Made by a program: the position numbers and the translations under genes. Source: Spirochaetaceae bacterium (GTDB lineage: Bacteria > Spirochaetota > Spirochaetia > Treponematales > Breznakiellaceae). From it: a DNA stretch of 10,148 nt. The notes under the pieces are model-generated. The model saw only the letters and a program-made list of their open reading frames with translations. It did not search any database and had not been told where the DNA came from. The DNA is taken from assembly GCA_031284645.1 (NCBI GenBank), contig JAITXS010000035.1:1-10148 (forward strand), written 5' to 3'. Positions 6,253-10,148 of the stretch are shown here, piece by piece (position 1 is the stretch's first letter; every line of letters starts with the position of its first letter).

Positions 6253-6930
6253 ATGCCAGAAACAAGAGACCGGCCGAAAGAGCGTGAGTACGTCACTATG
6301 GCGAATTTTAGCGAGTGGCTGGACAAACTGGCCCGCGAACGGGAGGAATCCGATCGAAGACGGGAAGAAGCCGAGGTAAAAGCCGAAGCCAAATTCTTCA
6401 AGGAACGAGCTGAGTTCAAAAGACGGCAAGATGAAGCTGATCTAAGACAAAAGGAAGCCACCCGCCTGGCAGAACAAGCTCGACAAGAACTAAACAAAAG
6501 TTTGGGGAAATTGACCAACAGGGTGGGTGAAATTATTGAACACCTCGTAACGCCGAATGTCCTGGAAAAGTTTAAAAAAATGGGATTCTCGTTTAACAGA
6601 ACCGCACGCAATATTTATATACAGGACAAAGATGGCAAGACCTTAACCGAGATAGATACTGTGTTCCAAAATGGCGAGGACATCATGATAGTCGAAGTCA
6701 AGACTCATCCGACCACGGATGATATAGTCCGTCATACAAAAAGAATGACCCTGCTGCAAAATCGGAATATGTACCCGGGGCTGAAGCTCTACGGCGCGAT
6801 AGCGGCTGCGGTGATCGATGGTGAAACGAGGAATTATGCGATAGAGCAGGGTTTTTATGTACTTGAACAAAGCGGCGATACCATGAAAATACTCCCCGAT
6901 GACCCGGATTTTAAACCGAGAAGGTGGTGA
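6253..6930 (+). CDS. Coiled-coil protein with PD-(D/E)XK nuclease-like domain (225 aa)
   Basis: The N-terminal half (about 18-85) is a highly charged Arg/Glu/Lys-rich helix that should form a coiled coil. The C-terminal half (about 88-215) looks like a PD-(D/E)XK restriction-endonuclease fold. Helix GEIIEHL (92-98) is followed by Asp135 (LTEID), then strand IMIVEVK with Glu148 and Lys150, 13 residues after the Asp, as the motif requires. It resembles the DUF3782-type proteins found in many copies in some cyanobacteria and treponemes; that family name is from memory. Metal-dependent DNA cleavage is inferred, and no substrate is known. The start ATG 6253 has GGAGGT (6239-6244) 8 nt upstream; a later ATG (6298) has none. 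The gene is enclosed by repeat copies B (ending 30 bp before) and C (starting 4 bp after the stop), suggesting a mobile or repeat-linked cassette. No partner methylase is nearby. Confidence 0.75.
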   Translation: MPETRDRPKEREYVTMANFSEWLDKLAREREESDRRREEAEVKAEAKFFKERAEFKRRQDEADLRQKEATRLAEQARQELNKSLGKLTNRVGEIIEHLVTPNVLEKFKKMGFSFNRTARNIYIQDKDGKTLTEIDTVFQNGEDIMIVEVKTHPTTDDIVRHTKRMTLLQNRNMYPGLKLYGAIAAAVIDGETRNYAIEQGFYVLEQSGDTMKILPDDPDFKPRRW

Positions 6931-6934
6931 TCTA

Positions 6935-7073
6935 GGGTAATTGGGTCATGGGTAAAGGGTATAGTTCTTATCAGAACGCCTGTGTCGTACCCGAAGCCCT
7001 TAGCTCTTTGCTTCGGGTAGAGGGTAAAGATTTCTGATAATTCCAATACCCCAGACCCTTTCCCCTATTACCC
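6935..7073. repeat. Palindromic GGGTAAT repeat, copy C (most complete)
   Basis: This 139-bp copy is an imperfect palindrome from GGGTAAT (6935-6941) to ATTACCC (7067-7073). The left arm has four G-runs (6935-6959) and the right arm four C-runs (7049-7073), so each strand has a G-quadruplex motif. Inside is a perfect 9-bp pair, TTATCAGAA (6968-6976) with TTCTGATAA (7032-7040). Inside that is a perfect 10-bp stem, TACCCGAAGC (6988-6997) with GCTTCGGGTA (7010-7019), with a 12-nt loop. It fills the gap between two convergent genes and may act as a bidirectional transcription barrier or terminator. Confidence 0.88.
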
Positions 7074-7077
7074 TTCT

Positions 7078-8637
7078 TTAAATCCTACTACGCTTCTTTA
7101 GTTCTCCTGCGGCTTTTATTTTTATCCGGCAAATATTACCTTGATATTGAAGAGGGAAATCTTCTACATCAATAATTTCAACAGTTCCTTTTTGGGCACC
7201 GGCTTTTATAGCCATGTCGATTGCTTCTTTTTTTCCTTCTTCAATAGCCGTTTCACGGGAAATATCATCGTAGGAGACGAGTTTTTCATAAGTTCCGCTT
7301 ATTTTTGCAATAGCCGATCCAATAGCATTCGCAACTGAAAAATGATCGGGCTTATACAAGCGCTTTACCCCGTTAAGATGGTCGGGAAGGAGAATAGAGC
7401 CGCCCCCGACAAGAAGAACATCAATATCTTCAGCAGAAGTTTTCATTAAATCAATATGATCTTCAATGAGCTCGACAATTTTAGCCATTGCCTTTGCGGC
7501 AAAAGCCTTGTCAATATGCACTACCTTTTCCGGGTCTCCGATGGTCGACAAACCCAGAGCCACCGCTATATCAGTGGCGGTAAGTGTGTCACCTCCGAAA
7601 ACGAGCGCTTTTTCAGTGAGCCGGTAACCAACGCTGTCAGGGCCTATTGTTATTATTCCGTCTTTTTCCCGTATAATGCTTCCGCCCCCTAATCCGATGG
7701 AAATCACATCGGGCATACGAAAATTAGTACGCACACCTCCGATGCTAACTGCTATACTGCTTTCCCGCGGCAACCCGTTCTGCAAGATACCGAAGTCTGT
7801 TGTTGTACCGCCTATATCAATAACAAGTGCATTGCTGAGCTTGGACAAGTAGCCTGCCCCTCTGATACTGTTTGTCGGGCCGCAGGCAATAGTAAAAATG
7901 GGATACAAGATGGCTTGTTCTTTACTCATCAAAGTTCCGTCATTTTGGGAAAAGTATACTTCAGCGTCAATACCGTGCTCCTCAAGACTTTTGACAAAGC
8001 CTTCGGTAAAATTATGCGCTATTTTGTATAAGGCCGCGTTCAGGATAGTCGCGTTTTCCCGCTCAATCAGTCCCATGCTGCCAATTTCGCCGGAAAGTGA
8101 AATATGCACATCTCCCATGACCTCCCGGCAAATTTGAGCGGCCCTGATTTCATGATCACTGCGCACGACCGAGAATAACTGGCTAATGGCAACTGAGCGG
8201 AGGCCCTTTTCTTTACACCGCTCAAAAAAACGACGGGCTTCCTGTTCGTCAAAAGCAGCAAGTTCTTTTCCGTTGTATTCGAACCCGCCCCGGATAATTG
8301 CTATTTCCTCTGCAAGTACTTTGAGTTCCTTAACCCAGTCAAGCATGGGGCGTATGCCTGTGGTTGCCGGTGCACCTATGCGTAACACGCCGATTTTTGA
8401 CAAGTGTTTACGTTCAACAATGGCATTAGTGCACTGGGTTGTGCCAAGCATGGCTTTTGTGATAAGCCTTCGATCAATATGTGATTTTTCCAAAAGCGCG
8501 CTTATCGCGGCGGAAATGCCATCGTGTATATCAGTGGTTGTAGCTTGTTTAAGTTCCGCAGTTACTTGCAGGTTTTCATCAATTAAAACCGCATCGGTGT
8601 TTGTACCGCCAACATCAATGCCTAAACGATAGTTCAT
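7078..8637 (-). CDS. HyuA-type hydantoinase/oxoprolinase family protein (519 aa)
   Basis: Protein of the ASKHA-fold family that includes N-methylhydantoinase A, 5-oxoprolinase and acetone carboxylase beta subunits. These use ATP to activate an amide or ring carbonyl. Two phosphate-binding loops are visible: GIDVGGTNTD at 6-15 and DIGGTTTDFG at 274-283. Glycine-rich GLGGGS (about 316-321) and VGGGS (about 410-414) follow. The length fits the short, one-chain form often found beside DUF917 genes, and no separate HyuB is present. The exact substrate is unknown; a hydantoin-, oxoproline- or thiohydantoin-like ring is inferred. ATG 8637 was chosen over GTG 8640 because AAGGGGG (8650-8644) is 6 nt from the ATG. 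The upstream stop overlaps it as TGATG, so translation is probably coupled. The TAA stop lies 4 bp from repeat C, in sequence shared with copy B. Confidence 0.85.
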   Translation of the reverse strand: MNYRLGIDVGGTNTDAVLIDENLQVTAELKQATTTDIHDGISAAISALLEKSHIDRRLITKAMLGTTQCTNAIVERKHLSKIGVLRIGAPATTGIRPMLDWVKELKVLAEEIAIIRGGFEYNGKELAAFDEQEARRFFERCKEKGLRSVAISQLFSVVRSDHEIRAAQICREVMGDVHISLSGEIGSMGLIERENATILNAALYKIAHNFTEGFVKSLEEHGIDAEVYFSQNDGTLMSKEQAILYPIFTIACGPTNSIRGAGYLSKLSNALVIDIGGTTTDFGILQNGLPRESSIAVSIGGVRTNFRMPDVISIGLGGGSIIREKDGIITIGPDSVGYRLTEKALVFGGDTLTATDIAVALGLSTIGDPEKVVHIDKAFAAKAMAKIVELIEDHIDLMKTSAEDIDVLLVGGGSILLPDHLNGVKRLYKPDHFSVANAIGSAIAKISGTYEKLVSYDDISRETAIEEGKKEAIDMAIKAGAQKGTVEIIDVEDFPLQYQGNICRIKIKAAGELKKRSRI

Positions 8638-9725
8638 CACGAGCCCCCTTGGGCCCGAATTTCAATCGGAATATAATCGCTGTCATAACCAAAATAGCGG
8701 GGGCCCGTCAACTCAATTCCCTTTGGTGAGCGCCACAGTTTAAAACAGGCAAGCCCTACCACTAATACGCGTTTTCCGTATTTGAAAGCATCGGTCGGTA
8801 TCGGGATAAATGTTTCAGTGTCAACCAGACAGATAAGATCAGGAGTTGTCGCCTTGATTTCTCCTTCAACGCTGGCAACAAGATTTTCGTTTTGAAATTC
8901 GATCAAAGCGTGTTGTCCCTTGTATTCACCAAGTCCGTCAAGTATGGCTTTGCCGAAATTAAAAGCCCCGCGCACTTCCCGCAGTACATCGGTAATCTTT
9001 CCCCGAAATAGTTTGTATCCGCCTGAAACTTTCAGGAAATTTTCTTCCGGTGTACCGGCGCCATGTTTGATCTCCCGTATGGCTTGTCCAAGCGTTTGAC
9101 TCCTTGACACAATACGTTTAATTCCATACTGCTTAAGTGTTTTACCGTCCATACAGTACAAAGCTATGGGAGCGGAACCCCCGCAGGTCATAGTAACCGC
9201 ACGGGCAAGGTCTTCAGTCCACTTGTTGGTAATAGTGTTAAAAAGAACACTATTACCTTTTTCATCGGCAAGCGCCATTGGTGTTGCATTTACGCCGCCT
9301 ATAGTAAAGGTAAGCATCTGAAGTTCCGGAAAAGCACGTCCCATGCCGTCCGCATCTATCAGGGGAAGTCCGAGCCGCGCTGCAGCAGCAATAGGGAACA
9401 TACTGTTCACGCCTCCTGCTTCCAGCGGCATAATCGCATCGATCTTTTTTCCAAAAAAGGTGTTTATCGTATCGTAGAGTGTCTTGTATTCATTTCCGCC
9501 AACCGCTTTTTCAGTGAGCACCGAAGGTGCCCCCATGACGGCAAAAGGGGCGATAAACATATCATCGGGCACTTCGTCCGGATCAAGAAGGCTTACCGGG
9601 CCGCAGTCCTGAATGGCTTCTATAGCGAGGAGTTTCCCTATATACGGATCTCCACCACCGCCGGAGCCCAACAGGGAAGCTCCGATTGTTATATCCTCAA
9701 GGTTTGAAACATCAATTTTCCTCAT
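8637..9725 (-). CDS. DUF917 protein, S-methyl-thiohydantoin desulfurase-like (362 aa)
   Basis: Full-length member of the DUF917 family. As I recall, Pfam renamed it after an S-methyl-thiohydantoin desulfurase from S-methyl-ergothioneine breakdown; most members have no known reaction. Family features seen are the N-terminal GASLLGSGGGGDPYIG (15-30), the central EAGGVNS followed by GLPLIDADGMGRAFPE (119-134), and the C-terminal GPRYFGYDSDYIP. No signal peptide or membrane helix is visible. The frame opens at TTG 9740, but ATG 9725 is preferred since GGGGGA (9738-9733) lies 7 nt before it. It is the first gene of a two-gene operon with the HyuA-like gene. DUF917 next to hyuA is a recurrent pair, which supports joint action on a hydantoin-like ring. 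No transporter or regulator gene for the pathway is in the window. Confidence 0.85.
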   Translation of the reverse strand: MRKIDVSNLEDITIGASLLGSGGGGDPYIGKLLAIEAIQDCGPVSLLDPDEVPDDMFIAPFAVMGAPSVLTEKAVGGNEYKTLYDTINTFFGKKIDAIMPLEAGGVNSMFPIAAAARLGLPLIDADGMGRAFPELQMLTFTIGGVNATPMALADEKGNSVLFNTITNKWTEDLARAVTMTCGGSAPIALYCMDGKTLKQYGIKRIVSRSQTLGQAIREIKHGAGTPEENFLKVSGGYKLFRGKITDVLREVRGAFNFGKAILDGLGEYKGQHALIEFQNENLVASVEGEIKATTPDLICLVDTETFIPIPTDAFKYGKRVLVVGLACFKLWRSPKGIELTGPRYFGYDSDYIPIEIRAQGGS

Positions 9726-9761
9726 AAAACAGTCCCCCAAACCCTCGCGGCATCTTCCTTA

Positions 9762-9799
9762 TTAAAGTCTGGTAAATACATGGGTTTAATAGACTTTAA
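9762..9799. promoter_or_regulatory. Perfect 9-bp inverted repeat upstream of the DUF917 gene
   Basis: TTAAAGTCT (9762-9770) and AGACTTTAA (9791-9799) are exact inverted repeats 20 bp apart. They lie 37-74 bp before ATG 9725. The proximal arm overlaps a minus-strand TTTAAT (9766-9761) that could be a -10 box, though its -35 is weak. This fits an operator for a dimeric regulator of the operon, or a leader hairpin. Confidence 0.5.
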
Positions 9800-9873
9800 G
9801 AGTGCCGTATAATTTGCAGGAAAGTCAATCAGATAAGCAGGGCGATTGCATTTAAAAATTGTCCGCTGATTTT

Positions 9874-9905
9874 CGCGGATTAACGCGGATTTTAAAGGAT
9901 TTTAA
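9874..9905. repeat. 10-bp-period tandem repeat
   Basis: Three units (CGCGGATTAA, CGCGGATTTT, AAAGGATTTT) follow each other at 10-bp steps, close to the DNA helical repeat. CGCGGATTAACGCGGATT-type sequences recur as dispersed repeats in many bacterial genomes (from memory). No gene is near enough on the right to link it with. Confidence 0.6.
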
Positions 9906-9946
9906 CTCAAATACACGAATAAAATGATAATAGCGCCTCCTGCGGC

Positions 9947-10002
9947 ACAGTCGAGCGGAATATCCCGCAAAAGAGTTCGACATTCCGCTTGCGTTCGGCT
10001 GT
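9947..10002. repeat. REP-like imperfect hairpin
   Basis: AGCGGAAT (9954-9961) pairs perfectly with ATTCCGCT (9982-9989) around a 20-nt loop. Outer ACAG (9947-9950) and CTGT (9999-10002) add further symmetry. Its GC-rich stem and intergenic place, next to copy D, are typical of a REP-type element. Confidence 0.5.
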
Positions 10003-10017
10003 ACACGTACCCACTTA

Positions 10018-10148
10018 GGGCTTAGGGTAATTGGGTAGAGGGTAGAGGGTAGAGGGGCTTGGTTTTATCAGAAATTCCCTACCCAAGACCCGAAGCAGGG
10101 TAAGAGGGACGTGGGGATAGGATAGCTGATGTCTGCTATTGCTATACC
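10018..10148. repeat. Palindromic GGGTAAT repeat, copy D (cut by window end)
   Basis: The left arm has six G-runs (10018-10057) separated by 4-5 bases, the longest G-quadruplex motif of the set, with a GGGTAGA unit repeated. TTATCAGAA (10065-10073) follows, as in copy C. The segment from GATAGC (about 10121) to the end matches copy A with four differences in 28 bases. The right C-rich arm is presumably beyond the window. The central hairpin is degenerate. Confidence 0.8.

Noticed and set aside
6253..6930. Restriction-modification system
   Set aside because: No methyltransferase or specificity gene is adjacent, and the coiled-coil plus small nuclease layout does not match a known type.
6102..7073. 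CRISPR-like spaced repeats
   Set aside because: The G-runs have 3-8-base gaps and the larger repeats are few, irregularly spaced and divergent; there are no uniform spacers or cas genes.
8186..8632. Plus-strand frame of 148 codons
   Set aside because: It is a shadow of the N-terminal ATPase region of the HyuA-like gene, with composition typical of an antisense frame.
9808..9813. Plus-strand TATAAT promoter
   Set aside because: The -35 at the right distance is poor and no gene follows on the plus strand within the window.

Overview
The window looks like a chromosomal segment of a free-living or gut-associated spirochete, most likely Treponema-like (for example a termite-gut treponeme). This rests on gene types and protein style (Aquifex-type aconitase, class I KARI, long-form IlvE, a STAS protein with a C-terminal zinc ribbon, a CxxCxxCC protein) and on the many interspersed GGGTAAT-type repeats. 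No rRNA or species marker is present, so the genus is an inference.

Left edge (1-216): the end of an insertion sequence, with the first 13 codons of its transposase reading out of the window on the minus strand. It has two 20-bp terminal-type repeats and a possible outward promoter. Centre-left (217-4988): a central and amino-acid metabolism block. Aconitase (acn) ends in a clear intrinsic terminator. It is followed by ilvC, then a small cysteine-cluster protein (YkgJ family), and convergently by ilvE. IlvC and IlvE are the second and last steps of valine/isoleucine synthesis. Aconitase feeds 2-oxoglutarate and so glutamate, the amino donor used by IlvE. Upstream of ilvE, on the same strand, is a STAS/zinc-ribbon regulator (5075-5626) with a near-consensus sigma-70 promoter.

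Accessory part (5640-7080): about 600 bp without genes but full of repeats, then one gene for a coiled-coil plus PD-(D/E)XK-nuclease-like protein (6253-6930). That gene is bracketed on both sides by copies of a palindromic, G-quadruplex-prone repeat about 110-140 bp long. Four copies or part copies (A 5750-5859, B 6102-6222, C 6935-7073, D 10018-10148) and a short remnant (165-180) are visible. The pairing of this repeat with the nuclease-like gene is the most likely place for something undescribed.

Right part (7078-10148): a two-gene minus-strand operon, a DUF917 (S-methyl-thiohydantoin desulfurase-like) protein followed by a HyuA-type hydantoinase/oxoprolinase family protein. They are translationally coupled by a 1-nt TGATG overlap and probably act together on a hydantoin- or thiohydantoin-like ring. 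The upstream 420 bp carries no gene. It holds a perfect 9-bp inverted repeat at promoter position, a 10-bp-period tandem repeat, a REP-like hairpin and repeat copy D.
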